Origin: Saprospiraceae bacterium
Lineage (GTDB): Bacteria; Bacteroidota; Bacteroidia; Chitinophagales; Saprospiraceae
Length of the DNA: 64,000 nt
Assembly (NCBI GenBank): GCA_028285085.1
Contig: JANQQI010000065.1
Span: forward strand, 1-64,000
Reading direction: 5' to 3'
This document shows, one piece after another, positions 53,296-62,412 of this stretch (position 1 is its first letter; each line of letters starts with the position of its first letter). The notes beneath the pieces are model-generated. The model was not told the DNA's origin. It searched no databases and saw only the letters and a program-made list of their open reading frames with translations. A program made the translations under genes and the position numbers.

Positions 53296-53302
53296 TTAAT
53301 TT

Positions 53303-53338
53303 AAAAAGGCGTCGTTCCGACTGGAACGACGCCTTTTT
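53303..53338. terminator. Perfect bidirectional terminator closing the array
   Basis: AAAAAGGCGTCGTTCC (53303-53318) and GGAACGACGCCTTTTT (53323-53338), loop GACT: a 16-bp perfect stem ending in T5 on both strands. It ends the repeat array on the plus strand and the M28 peptidase gene on the minus strand. Confidence 0.9.
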
Positions 53339-53375
53339 CAGTTTGACTCTTTTAGAAAATCAAACACGACGGAGT

Positions 53376-54995
53376 TTAATTTTTTCCGACCACATCCACT
53401 TTGATCCGTTGGTTACGATTGGCCAGTTCCCAAGCAGTGTGAAACACCAGTTGCCCGATGATTGCCATCTTTTCAAAATTAATTTTTTCAACGGTATCAC
53501 TGGGGCGATGATAATCAGTATGTGTGCCGTTGAAATAGAAAATAGCCGGAATACCTTTCTCCGCAAAATTATAATGATCAGAACGGTAATAGTAGCGATT
53601 AGGATCATCCTCAGCATTGTAAGTATAATCGAGTACTAAGTTGGTGTATGTTGAATTCGCCGTTTCGTTAATTTCGTGTAGCTCCGTACTCAAACGATCC
53701 GAGCCGATAACGTAGATGTAGTTGGGATTATCTGCGTATTTTTCATCTACGCGACCGACCATATCAACATTGACATTGGCCACGGTTTTGTTCAACGGAA
53801 AGACTGGATTAGCAGTGTAAAACTCTGATCCTAGCAGACCTTTTTCTTCTCCGGTGACCAACATGCACAGAACACTTCGACGTGGCCCTTGACCATCAGC
53901 CTTTGCTTTTGCAAAAGCTTCGGCCACTTCCAAAATTGTAGAGGTACCACTACCATTATCATCTGCTCCGTTGAAAATGTCCTTGCCGCGCTTACCGAGG
54001 TGATCATAATGCGCCGTCAAAATCACCAGTTCATCTTTGAGCTGAGGATCCGTTCCCTCGATATAACCCAGAACGTTTACCCCTTCAAGGATTTTCTCGT
54101 TTTTAATTAATTTGAGTGAAAGATCCGTTTTCAGCTTCACAGCTCGAGACTTCCCCTTTTTCTGCATTCGCTTTCGCGCCTTAATCACTTTTTTGAAACG
54201 TTTGCCGGCGATGGCCTCCATCATTTTGGTACTGATGTAGGCATTGGGCAAATAAGTAGGCCCCGTTTCACTCTCATCGAGTACCATGCGGGCTTCAATG
54301 AAGCTACGGAAATTGCCCGCTACAATCGACTTGATATCGTCTTCGATAAAAAGAACTGCTTTCGCGCCCTTCGCCTTCGCTACGTCGAGCTTGCGTTGCC
54401 AGTTATTGGTCCAATCTGAGGCCGTACCCGTACCGGTGAGTTGCGATTTACCATTCTTGGTGAAAGGTTCGCCTTGATAAATCATGAGGACTTTATCTTT
54501 TACTTTACGGCCTTTATAATCGCTGTACTCAGGATCATCGATGCCGTAGCCCAGAAAGACAACTTCATCTGTGGTTAGTTCGGTGAGGGCAGGATTGCGC
54601 TCGTCAAAGGCGATGAAATCCCAGAGGTGTTTGAATTTTTGCTGATTGATAAGGATGCCCGTTTCCTTTTCCCACTTGGTCCAGCTAAATTTTACGGGCT
54701 GAAAGTATTGGCCATCTACAACGGGAGGTAAGCCCAGTTGCTTGAAATGGTCTGCGATATAGGCGGCCGCTTTTTCATTACCGGGTTCTCCAGTCTCACG
54801 GCCTTCAAATTCATCGGAAGCGATAACCATGAGATGTTGGCGCAAATCTTCGGCGGTTATCGTTGCAGCCAAAGGAGCAGGATCAACAGTTGGTGCGGAA
54901 AGGGTTTGAATTTCTTGTGGCCCTTGAGCCATGCCCGTATTCAAGGTGAAGCATACTACAGCTAACAGAACTAGCTTTTTTAAAATATCTCTCAT
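53376..54995 (-). CDS. Secreted M28-family metallopeptidase with PA-like domain
   Basis: A 539-aa protein with a signal peptide ending NTGMAQ (about residue 25). The M28 catalytic site reads TAHYDHLG, GADDNGSG, TGEEKGLLGS, VDMVGR and HTDYHRPSDT, supplying the two-zinc ligands. The inserted region (about 130-290, VFLGYGIDDPEYSDYKG, KAVLFIEDD) resembles a PA domain as found in aminopeptidases of this type. There is no T9SS tail, so it is probably periplasmic or outer-membrane associated. It releases N-terminal amino acids from peptides; specificity unknown. Confidence 0.92.
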   Translation of the reverse strand: MRDILKKLVLLAVVCFTLNTGMAQGPQEIQTLSAPTVDPAPLAATITAEDLRQHLMVIASDEFEGRETGEPGNEKAAAYIADHFKQLGLPPVVDGQYFQPVKFSWTKWEKETGILINQQKFKHLWDFIAFDERNPALTELTTDEVVFLGYGIDDPEYSDYKGRKVKDKVLMIYQGEPFTKNGKSQLTGTGTASDWTNNWQRKLDVAKAKGAKAVLFIEDDIKSIVAGNFRSFIEARMVLDESETGPTYLPNAYISTKMMEAIAGKRFKKVIKARKRMQKKGKSRAVKLKTDLSLKLIKNEKILEGVNVLGYIEGTDPQLKDELVILTAHYDHLGKRGKDIFNGADDNGSGTSTILEVAEAFAKAKADGQGPRRSVLCMLVTGEEKGLLGSEFYTANPVFPLNKTVANVNVDMVGRVDEKYADNPNYIYVIGSDRLSTELHEINETANSTYTNLVLDYTYNAEDDPNRYYYRSDHYNFAEKGIPAIFYFNGTHTDYHRPSDTVEKINFEKMAIIGQLVFHTAWELANRNQRIKVDVVGKN

Positions 54996-55049
54996 CTAAT
55001 TTACTTTTTAAACAATCTGTCATATAAACGTTGCGCAGGCCAAATTGTG

Positions 55050-55490
55050 CTACATACAAGCAATTTTACCTACCCGACGCGCATGACGACCGCCTTCAAA
55101 GTCAGTGCTTAGGAAGGTGCGCACCATGGCTTTAGCCACATCGAGACTTACAAAACGAGCAGGAATCGAGAGGACGTTAGCGTCGTTGTGTTGACGAGCC
55201 AGGGCGGCTAGCTCTTCCGTCCAGGTCAGCGCCGCCCGGATATCCTGATGCTTATTGGCCGTCATTGCAGCACCGTTACCGCTGCCACAAATTACGATCC
55301 CCAACTGGGCTCGGCCATCAGATACACTATCTGCTACGGGGTGAATATAATCGGGATAATCGACCGAAGCCTCGCTATCTGTTCCAAAATCCAGAACGTT
55401 GATCCCTTCTGCTTCCAGCATTTCTTTGATCGGATTTTTGTAGTCAAAGCCAGCGTGATCGGCTCCAATCGCAATAATTTGGTGATTCAT
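55050..55490 (-). CDS. rpiB: Ribose 5-phosphate isomerase B
   Basis: From ATG 55490 (MNHQIIAIGADHAGFDYK) the protein is 146 aa. IGADHAG, the conserved DFGTDS and CGSGNGAAMTANK are RpiB/LacAB hallmarks; the Cys of CGSGNG is the catalytic base and the DHAG His takes part in ring opening. It interconverts ribose 5-phosphate and ribulose 5-phosphate in the pentose phosphate pathway. The frame opens at 55517, but the inner Met fits the family start. Same strand as the DUF2723 gene but separated from it by a terminator. Confidence 0.95.
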   Translation of the reverse strand: MNHQIIAIGADHAGFDYKNPIKEMLEAEGINVLDFGTDSEASVDYPDYIHPVADSVSDGRAQLGIVICGSGNGAAMTANKHQDIRAALTWTEELAALARQHNDANVLSIPARFVSLDVAKAMVRTFLSTDFEGGRHARRVGKIACM

Positions 55491-55569
55491 AATTTTAATT
55501 AATGAAGTTGTAGGCATAGATATATCAAACTGTCTGGGTTTTCACACCTTACAGCTTCTCAAAATTATA

Positions 55570-55606
55570 AAAACCTTTCGAAACACTGGATTCCGAAAGG
55601 TTTTTT
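55570..55606. terminator. Terminator between the GT117 gene and rpiB
   Basis: AAACCTTTCG and CGAAAGGTTT (55571-55580 and 55594-55603) form a 10-bp or longer stem with T-runs on both strands. It ends the minus-strand DUF2723 transcript before rpiB. Confidence 0.8.
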
Positions 55607-55642
55607 GCTAGATATCTTTGTCGCTAATGCGTTCGCTTTGAA

Positions 55643-58600
55643 TTAATCACGGAAGTTACTATTACCCCGTTGCTGACTCGTGAGCGCTCGGAACTCCTGA
55701 TCGAAGCCATCGAACGCAGCAAAACGCGTGCGCCATTCATCGGCAAAGGCTTTATCGCCGGCTTGCTCCGCCAAGCGTGGAATTTCAATCCGCAGCCGTA
55801 AGAAACTAGCCGCTTCGTTGCTAAAGCCAATCATCATGTCTTCTAATTCCAAGGATTGCAAAAAGCGTAATTGCTGCTCGGTCTCATTCGCCAGTGTTTC
55901 CATATGTGGTTTCCCTTTGTCATAAGCGTCTGCCTCGGCATAAACCTGGAGGAAAAACATCGTATTGATGTCATAAGGGAAATTATTATGCGGGAAGGAT
56001 GCGAAATAGCGATCTACTAAATCAACCGCGCGGGCATTATCCTTTTGATCGATCATCTTCTGTGAGGTCCGCATCAACAAAGCACGCATCGACTGAATGC
56101 TTGGCCCGTAGCTGCGATCTACATAGGTATCGTGTTGATCAAAGCCACCCCATTTGAAGTCCTGCGTCACATTTTGATAGATTGAATCAGGCTGAATGAC
56201 CCCGTAACCTACCATTCCATAACGTGCATCTTGCTGTGACTTAATCGGCACCAGACGCAAAGCCAAACCTTCCAGTTGAGTATAATTTTGTAAACCAAGC
56301 ATAGAAGAAGGTCGGCAAGTCACTGCAAAATAGATAGGTCGCTTGAACGCATTGCTTGCAATGATATCCAAAACAGCAATATCGCCTTTGAGCAACCACT
56401 GCCCCTGATCTGCCGGGATTTTAAAGTTCACTTGATCCGCAATCTGGTTGGCGAAACGAGGACTAACGGTACCATTCTGCACAACTTGCTGGCTATCCAC
56501 GCGAATGTAGAGTTTGTCACTAGGCAAAAAGCTTTCCAAGCTACGGCCGCTTTGCAGAGGAATTTCGTGATTCTCACTGACAAACTTCATCGCCGATTGC
56601 AAACTAATCGCTTTTTCTTCATTGTACGGATTGATCGGAATTTGAATCCGCTTGCGCCCACGATAAGCCTCCGAAGGAATCGACATTTCAATAGCCGGTG
56701 ACTTATTCACCTGGCGACGCAATTGATCGATGTACCAGTCTACGGCAATCAAGCTCAAGTTAACCACGCGTACATCGGTACGAATATTTTCAATTTCCTG
56801 GGCGTACCAAAGTGGATAGGTATCATTATCACCGTAAGTGAATACGATAGCGTTTGGTGCACAAGATTCAAGGAAGTTATTAGCATAGTCGCGCGCACCG
56901 GAATGGTGTTGGCGTGAATGATCATCAAAGTTTTGAGTCCCCATCAAGATCGGGGCGAGCATCACTAGCGCGATGGCGGCTGGTGCTGCACCATTGCCGA
57001 TTCGTTCCCGCAACGCTTTGAATATGGCTAGTGCTCCCATCCCCATCCAAATGCAATAGGTGAAGAAGGAACCAACGAGTACGTAGTCGCGCTCACGCGG
57101 CTCGTTAGGGGGCTGATTAGAATAAACTATAATCCCTAAGCCGGTAATGACGAAAAGTGCTAGCAAGCCGAAAGCATCATTGGGGCGCCTTCGGAAATGG
57201 AAGAAAATACCGACCAGACCAAAGATCAACGGCAGCATGTAGTACGTATTACGCGCCTCGTGATTTTTTATCGAATCGGGAAGTTCGCTCTGATTATACA
57301 AGCGAGCACTATCCAGCGGCTTGAGGCCGGAGAGCCAGTGGCCGCTTTTGGGATTCCAGGGATAAAATCCTTGCTCCCCGTTTTGACGCCCGGCAAAGTT
57401 CCACATGAAATAACGCCAATACATCCAGTTGACCTGATAGCGGAAGAAGAACTTTAAGTTATCCGCCATCGTGGGCTTACCGTTCGGATTACTGCTCCCC
57501 ATATTTCGCATCCATAAGCGATATAGCTGCTTACGGGCTTCATCCTGATGCCCCATTCGAGGGAACAACATTTTTTCAGAATCGTCAAACTCGTAAGAGT
57601 TCTTTTGATCAACGATCTCGTAGCGATCACCGACTTGGCCGTAGCGATCCTCAGAAATTGTCGTTACACTGCGTGGATTATAATCGAAGCTCGGACCACG
57701 TAGTAAAGGCCGCTCACCGTATTGCTCCCGGTTGATATAAGGTAACAAACGCATCGGATCACTCGGATCGTTCATGTTGATTGGCGTATTGGCGTTGGCG
57801 CGAATAACAACCATTGCAATAGTAGAAAAACCCACCGTGACGAGGAAACCGGCTACAACGATTTTCTGCAGCGTTGCACTCTTGCTACGATGTGCCATAT
57901 AAAATCCGCCACCAAATATTAGCCCCAAGATCAGAATTAGAGGATAAACACCACTTTGGAAAGGCATTCCCAGGCCATTGACCATTACTAATTCCAGCAT
58001 GCGCCACATTTCAGGAATCCCCGTGATGATAAACGTTTGAATGAAGACAAACAAGACCACACCAATCACGGCTGAACCAATAGCTCCCGGTAAGGATACT
58101 TTTGCATCTTCCTCTTCAGAAACCGGCCGCGTTTTTTTGAAGCTGCCAGTTAATCGATTCGTGAAAAAGAGTACACCAGCTAAGATGACCAAACGTATGA
58201 AACGCACGCCAGCTACACTGTCGATTTTTCCAATAAGGCTGTATATCAAAAAGAATCCGATTAAAATACCTGCAGTTTTGAATACCACACTATCGGAAGG
58301 TCGTTTTTTATAATAGTAGAACATGGCGAGCGCTGGGAAAGTCAGCAAACTCAGCAAGTGAACCCCAATAGATAGACCCGCCGAAAATACCGCAAAAATC
58401 ATCCAACGATCCGTATCTGGCTCATCGGGAAGGGTGTACCACTTAATCATCGCCCAAAGCGTCAGGGTGGTAAAGAAGGTAGACATCGCATAAACCTCAC
58501 CTTCCACCGCAGAGAACCAAATAGAAGAGCAAAAAGCGGTGGCCAAACCAGCAACAACCCCTGCACCGGCCAAAGCCATGTTCTCAGTATTGTCGGTATT

Positions 58601-58942
58601 CCCTTCTCGTCCAACCAAAGCCAGTTTACCCAACATGATGGTGACCCAGCAGATAAAAGTAGCAGCAAAGGCACTACAGACTCCCGACAGGAGATTGACT
58701 GAAAAAGCAATATCGGCAGGATTATCAGAAATCAAACGAGCTACCGCGGTGAACATTCGACCGATTAACAGGAAGAGTGGAGCCCCAGGAGGGTGAACCA
58801 CCTGTAATTTGTCCGCTCCGGTGATAAACTCGCCACAATCCCAAAGGCTACCCGTTCGCTCGGCTGAGAAAAAATAAACGACCATCGCAATGGCGAATAC
58901 CGTCCAGCCAGCAATATTATTTAAACGCTTTGATGAATTCAT
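55643..58942 (-). CDS. DUF2723/GT117 family membrane protein (TMEM260-like)
   Basis: A 1099-aa protein whose N-terminus (RTGSLWDCGEFITGADKLQV with VHPPGAPLF following) is the DUF2723 signature. About a dozen membrane helices span residues 10-390 and 570-670, and the C-terminal soluble part contains TPR-like helices. DUF2723 is classed as glycosyltransferase family 117, with O-mannosyl- or similar protein glycosylation proposed for relatives. In Bacteroidota it is common and often essential-looking, but the acceptor is not known. A terminator follows it. No neighbouring glycosylation genes are seen. Confidence 0.92.
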   Translation of the reverse strand: MNSSKRLNNIAGWTVFAIAMVVYFFSAERTGSLWDCGEFITGADKLQVVHPPGAPLFLLIGRMFTAVARLISDNPADIAFSVNLLSGVCSAFAATFICWVTIMLGKLALVGREGNTDNTENMALAGAGVVAGLATAFCSSIWFSAVEGEVYAMSTFFTTLTLWAMIKWYTLPDEPDTDRWMIFAVFSAGLSIGVHLLSLLTFPALAMFYYYKKRPSDSVVFKTAGILIGFFLIYSLIGKIDSVAGVRFIRLVILAGVLFFTNRLTGSFKKTRPVSEEEDAKVSLPGAIGSAVIGVVLFVFIQTFIITGIPEMWRMLELVMVNGLGMPFQSGVYPLILILGLIFGGGFYMAHRSKSATLQKIVVAGFLVTVGFSTIAMVVIRANANTPINMNDPSDPMRLLPYINREQYGERPLLRGPSFDYNPRSVTTISEDRYGQVGDRYEIVDQKNSYEFDDSEKMLFPRMGHQDEARKQLYRLWMRNMGSSNPNGKPTMADNLKFFFRYQVNWMYWRYFMWNFAGRQNGEQGFYPWNPKSGHWLSGLKPLDSARLYNQSELPDSIKNHEARNTYYMLPLIFGLVGIFFHFRRRPNDAFGLLALFVITGLGIIVYSNQPPNEPRERDYVLVGSFFTYCIWMGMGALAIFKALRERIGNGAAPAAIALVMLAPILMGTQNFDDHSRQHHSGARDYANNFLESCAPNAIVFTYGDNDTYPLWYAQEIENIRTDVRVVNLSLIAVDWYIDQLRRQVNKSPAIEMSIPSEAYRGRKRIQIPINPYNEEKAISLQSAMKFVSENHEIPLQSGRSLESFLPSDKLYIRVDSQQVVQNGTVSPRFANQIADQVNFKIPADQGQWLLKGDIAVLDIIASNAFKRPIYFAVTCRPSSMLGLQNYTQLEGLALRLVPIKSQQDARYGMVGYGVIQPDSIYQNVTQDFKWGGFDQHDTYVDRSYGPSIQSMRALLMRTSQKMIDQKDNARAVDLVDRYFASFPHNNFPYDINTMFFLQVYAEADAYDKGKPHMETLANETEQQLRFLQSLELEDMMIGFSNEAASFLRLRIEIPRLAEQAGDKAFADEWRTRFAAFDGFDQEFRALTSQQRGNSNFRD

Positions 58943-59213
58943 GAATGATTGAAAATGAGGTTTTTAAAAAACGGTCCAAGCCGACTTTCAAATCGACCAC
59001 AAATGTAATAAAATATTGCCAAGTTAATAGTTGAACTAAACGCTGACAGCAACTGATACACAAAAGTTTAAGCGGGGTTCACACGATCTGCATTTTTCTT
59101 CGGTAGCGCAGTCGTCAAACCTGTAACACTATACGGAAGTACATAGAAAAGGTTTGTGTAAATATCTCCCGGTAGAAGCTGAATTTCTCGAATCAGGTAT
59201 ACCAGCTATTGTG

Positions 59214-59221
59214 TACCTTTG
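59214..59221 (+). promoter_or_regulatory. Bacteroidota -7 promoter box (TACCTTTG)
   Basis: An exact match to TAnnTTTG, 15 bases before ATG 59237. It would drive the small membrane gene and the pseudouridine synthase behind it. Confidence 0.55.
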
Positions 59222-59236
59222 CAGAAAAAGAGTTTT

Positions 59237-59383
59237 ATGTTAAAACTGCTGACCATCGGGATTTTATTCTATTTGTTGTATCGCGTCGTTATTTCCCCTA
59301 ACCGATTGAAGCAAGGGGCACAAAACTCGGCGGACAATACGTCTGATGATGGTGAATATGTAGATTACGAGGAAATCGAATAA
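59237..59383 (+). CDS. Small membrane protein, 48 aa (DUF4834-like)
   Basis: ATG 59237 to TAA 59381-59383 encodes one N-terminal helix (LKLLTIGILFYLLYRVVI), a basic/polar stretch and an acidic tail ending EYVDYEEIE. The helix-plus-DYEEIE tail recurs in small DUF4834-like proteins of Bacteroidota, as far as I recall. It is 10 bp upstream of the pseudouridine synthase gene and has an exact -7 box. Function unknown; coding status supported by the ordered layout and tight spacing. Confidence 0.7.
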   Translation: MLKLLTIGILFYLLYRVVISPNRLKQGAQNSADNTSDDGEYVDYEEIE

Positions 59384-59393
59384 ACCAGCATTT

Positions 59394-60062
59394 ATGCAGA
59401 TTGGAGATTTAGTTTTATATAAAAACAACCAACTTATTGCTTTAAATAAGCCTTGTGGTTTAGCGGTTCAACCGGATAAATCGCAGGACAAGGCATTATT
59501 AGATTTAGCAGAAATTTACTGCCAGTCACGCCTAAAGGTCATTCATCGTCTCGACCGGCCGGCCAGTGGATTGGTCCTATTTGCGAAGACCCAAGGCGCC
59601 TTGGTGCATCTTAATAGCCAGTTTCAAGAGCGCGAAGTGACCAAGACCTATCTGGCTATTGTCAAAGAAGCCCCACCAGAAGCCAATGGTCACCTAGTGC
59701 ATCATTTGATCAAAGACGGCCGGCGCAATCGGTCAAAAATCGTCGATACCGCCGAACCGAGCAGCAAAAAAGCAGAATTACGCTATCGAACCCTCGGGAG
59801 TAGCGATAAGTATCATCTTTTAGAAATTGAGCTCATCACGGGCCGGCACCATCAGATTCGTGCTCAGCTGGCGGCCGTGGGTTGCCCCATCCGCGGCGAT
59901 GAGAAATACGGTTTTCGACGCGCCAACCGGGATCGATCCATTCAACTCCACGCCTGGAAGCTGGGCTTCCGACACCCGGTAAGTGGCGAAAAGGTTGAAT
60001 TGACGGCTGCGCCACCCGAGGAAAACATTTGGGCGGCATTCGCAGAACAAATTCAGGGCTAA
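59394..60062 (+). CDS. RluA-family pseudouridine synthase (no S4 domain)
   Basis: A 222-aa protein with the RluA catalytic motif RLDRPASGLVLFAKT (the Asp is the nucleophile), KTYLAIV and ITGRHHQIRAQLA. These enzymes isomerise uridine to pseudouridine in rRNA or tRNA. The S4 RNA-binding domain of RluC/RluD is absent, as in the short RluA-type members. The exact target uridine cannot be deduced. It is preceded by the 48-aa membrane gene and followed 57 bp later by thiL. Confidence 0.9.
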   Translation: MQIGDLVLYKNNQLIALNKPCGLAVQPDKSQDKALLDLAEIYCQSRLKVIHRLDRPASGLVLFAKTQGALVHLNSQFQEREVTKTYLAIVKEAPPEANGHLVHHLIKDGRRNRSKIVDTAEPSSKKAELRYRTLGSSDKYHLLEIELITGRHHQIRAQLAAVGCPIRGDEKYGFRRANRDRSIQLHAWKLGFRHPVSGEKVELTAAPPEENIWAAFAEQIQG

Positions 60063-60119
60063 ATTGTCTATTTAAGCCCGTTATATTTCATCAATCATTA
60101 CAATTCTATTAGCAAGCAT

Positions 60120-61160
60120 ATGTCAGAACAAAATATTCAACGCACCGATGTCAACGAATTAGGTGAATTTGGCCTGATTGATCATCTCACGCAAGCGTTC
60201 CCCATTCAAGATCCCTCTACGACCAAGGGCATCGGTGACGATGCGGCCGTGTTGGATCACGGCGCGGAAATGACCGTGGTGTCAACCGACCAACTCGTCG
60301 AAGGCATTCATTTTGATCTCATGTATATGCCGCTCAAGCATTTGGGGTATAAATCAGTGGTGGTCAATCTTTCTGATATCTACGCTATGAACGCCACCCC
60401 GCGGCAAATCACGGTATCAATTGCTATTTCAAATCGTTTCTCAGTAGAGGCCCTCGAAGAGTTTTACGCGGGGGTGCGAGCGGCCTGTGAGCGCTACAGT
60501 GTGGATCTTGTCGGTGGTGACACGACGTCCTCACCTCGCGGGTTGTACATTAGTGTGACGGCTTTAGGGACGGCGCCCAAGGATAAGATTGTGTATCGCA
60601 ATACCGCTCGGGTCGGTGATTTGCTTTGTGTCACCGGTGATTTAGGAGCGGCTTATCTGGGATTACAAATTCTGGAGCGTGAGAAACAAATTTACTTATC
60701 CAATCCCGGTGTTCAACCTGATTTGGAAGGACAAAATTATTTAGTGGGTCGACAGCTCAAACCCGAAGCCCGACGTGATATGGTTGCTGCTTTCGCAAAA
60801 AATCAGTTGATTCCTACCTCGATGATTGATATTTCGGATGGCCTTGCTTCGGAGATTTTCCATTTATGTACGCAGTCGGGCGTTGGTGCTTTTGTGGAAG
60901 AAAGTGGTGTTCCAATTCATCCGGATGCAGAACTTATGGCGCTTAAATTCAAGCTTGATCCGATTACTTGCGCATTGAGCGGTGGTGAAGATTATGAACT
61001 ACTCTTCACGATTGACCCCAACGATGTAGAAAAAGTGAAGTTCTTACCGGACATTTACATTATGGGAGAAATCGTCGCTAAAGAAGATGGTGTTCGCCTA
61101 CATACGAAGGGGGGCAATATTCATCCGATTCAGGCACAAGGCTGGAAGCATTTTGGTTAA
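60120..61160 (+). CDS. thiL: Thiamine-monophosphate kinase
   Basis: A 346-aa protein of the ThiL/PurM fold with TKGIGDDAAVLD (Mg/ATP aspartates), STDQLVEGIHFDL, VVNLSDIYAMNATPRQI, VGGDTTSS and DISDGLASE. ThiL phosphorylates thiamine monophosphate to the active diphosphate cofactor. Length is normal and all signatures are intact. It stands alone, without other thi genes in the window. Confidence 0.95.
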   Translation: MSEQNIQRTDVNELGEFGLIDHLTQAFPIQDPSTTKGIGDDAAVLDHGAEMTVVSTDQLVEGIHFDLMYMPLKHLGYKSVVVNLSDIYAMNATPRQITVSIAISNRFSVEALEEFYAGVRAACERYSVDLVGGDTTSSPRGLYISVTALGTAPKDKIVYRNTARVGDLLCVTGDLGAAYLGLQILEREKQIYLSNPGVQPDLEGQNYLVGRQLKPEARRDMVAAFAKNQLIPTSMIDISDGLASEIFHLCTQSGVGAFVEESGVPIHPDAELMALKFKLDPITCALSGGEDYELLFTIDPNDVEKVKFLPDIYIMGEIVAKEDGVRLHTKGGNIHPIQAQGWKHFG

Positions 61161-61433
61161 GAAAGCCATTGGGACAAGCGGACTTTAGGCTTACTGCTTG
61201 GGCTGAACCAATTTTATTTGGTGGGCCGGAAATGGTTTATTATATTTAACAGTCTTAAGAGAGCATTTTTTTAGTTCAAAGTCATCCCTTAAACTCCGAT
61301 TCTGAGTTAGTCATCCCCGAGCTAGCGCTCAAATAATGTATACTAAGACATCTGTTTTCTACAGATGAAAACCTCTTTTTAATTCTTATGCAATACATTC
61401 GAGCGTTTAAAGTCCTTTAAACAAACGATACGA

Positions 61434-61526
61434 GATGAGAAAGCTCATCATCAAAAGACCATAATAGGAATTTTTACTTTGATGATTGAAGCGTGGTGCA
61501 GGAATTTTCCCGTGCCACGCTTTTTT
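61434..61526 (+). ncRNA. Competing hairpins ending in an intrinsic terminator
   Basis: GATGAG (61434-61439) pairs with CTCATC (61444-61449), whereas ATCATCAAA (61447-61455) pairs with TTTGATGAT (61478-61486); the two pairings overlap and exclude each other. A terminator stem AGCGTGG (61490-61496) with CCACGCT (61515-61521) and six T follows. This lies about 270 bp past thiL with no gene in between, so it may belong to a small RNA or leader. Confidence 0.4.
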
Positions 61527-61544
61527 GGTTAATCTTGATTGCGA

Positions 61545-61712
61545 CTAATCTACATCTGCCTCCAGATTCTCTATAGTCACAATCACTCCTCCACCTTTTA
61601 GATGTTTAGAAGCTTCTTCAGAAATAATGATGAGTTTCGGATCTTGAATTAATTTTTCCATCACATTAGTTTTTTGTTGTAAATAGAAATTAAACTCACT
61701 TTCTAAGGTCAT
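61545..61712 (-). CDS. Small peptide with GG motif, 55 aa
   Basis: Minus-strand frame from ATG 61712 to TAG 61547-61545. The N-terminal 38 residues are amphipathic and charged (MTLESEFNFYLQQKTNVMEK, then LIISEEASKHL), followed by KGGG and a short hydrophobic/acidic tail (VIVTIENLEADVD). The leader-GG-core outline resembles precursor peptides of exported or modified natural products, but no maturation or transport gene is nearby. It is divergent from the DUF1697 gene. Function unknown, coding status moderate. Confidence 0.4.
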   Translation of the reverse strand: MTLESEFNFYLQQKTNVMEKLIQDPKLIIISEEASKHLKGGGVIVTIENLEADVD

Positions 61713-61847
61713 TCGTGTATAAAATAAGCTCTAAATTCCTTATTGATCAAATGCTTCGATTTATATCGAACTAGCTACAACATTCTCCCCGAAATATGTT
61801 TGAGAAGAGTTATTTTTACTACTCTTACTATTCAATATTTTATTCAT

Positions 61848-62393
61848 ATGATAAGCTATTTGTCCTTATTGCGAGGTATCAATGTTGGTGGCCAGAAAAA
61901 GATCAAAATGGCTGAACTCCGAACAGTTTACGAAGGGCTAGGCTTTAGACAAGTCCAATCCTATATTCAAAGTGGTAATCTCGTTTTTACTAGCCAGCAC
62001 TCTATTGCTGAACTGGAAGATCAGATTCGAAAAGCGATCTTTAATCATTGGGGATTTGAAGTCTCTGTAATGGTCAGGCAAAGCGAACAGTGGCTCAACT
62101 ATCAAGCTGCAAATCCCTTCACTGGAGCAGATGTGGACACCAAAAGATTGTTTCTGACCCTACTTTCAGAAACGCCCAAGCCTGAGCTAGTGGAAAAGCT
62201 AAACACCTTCGAATTTCCCAACGAATATTTTCAAGTGATTGGGGACGCTATTTATTTGCATTGCCCTAATGGCTATGGCCGGACCAAATTGGATAATAAT
62301 TTTTTCGAGCGACAGCTAGGCCTATCTGCGACGACTCGCAATTGGCGCACGGTGGGTAAGCTGGCGGAACTTCTGACCGCAACAACGCCTTAG
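61848..62393 (+). CDS. DUF1697 family protein
   Basis: From ATG 61848 (MISYLSLLRGINVGGQKKIK) the protein is 181 aa and carries the DUF1697 signatures LRGINVGG, YIQSGNLVF and ATTRNWRTV near the C-terminus. The family is cytoplasmic and of unknown function. The frame opens at 61743, but the first 35 residues do not look like family sequence. The next gene starts 19 bp downstream. Confidence 0.9.
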   Translation: MISYLSLLRGINVGGQKKIKMAELRTVYEGLGFRQVQSYIQSGNLVFTSQHSIAELEDQIRKAIFNHWGFEVSVMVRQSEQWLNYQAANPFTGADVDTKRLFLTLLSETPKPELVEKLNTFEFPNEYFQVIGDAIYLHCPNGYGRTKLDNNFFERQLGLSATTRNWRTVGKLAELLTATTP

Positions 62394-62412
62394 TATCCCA
62401 AAAGACTAAAGC

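Larger units (their letters stand above)
52740..53302 (+). repeat. Tandem array of about 200-bp structured non-coding units
   Basis: Three hairpin-1 copies begin at 52845, 53044 and 53245 (spacings 199 and 201 bp). Between them lie two full modules: an AT-rich spacer, two C6 tracts (52946-52951 and 52963-52968; 53149-53154 and 53165-53170), GACGTAT repeats, TAGTTTTTGATAAGGGATA-like sequence and hairpin 2. A degenerate partial module lies upstream (about 52740-52844). Unit lengths are not both multiples of three and no shared protein frame exists, so the array is non-coding. See the separate hairpin entries for the covariation. No known RNA or repeat family is recognised. Confidence 0.75.
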
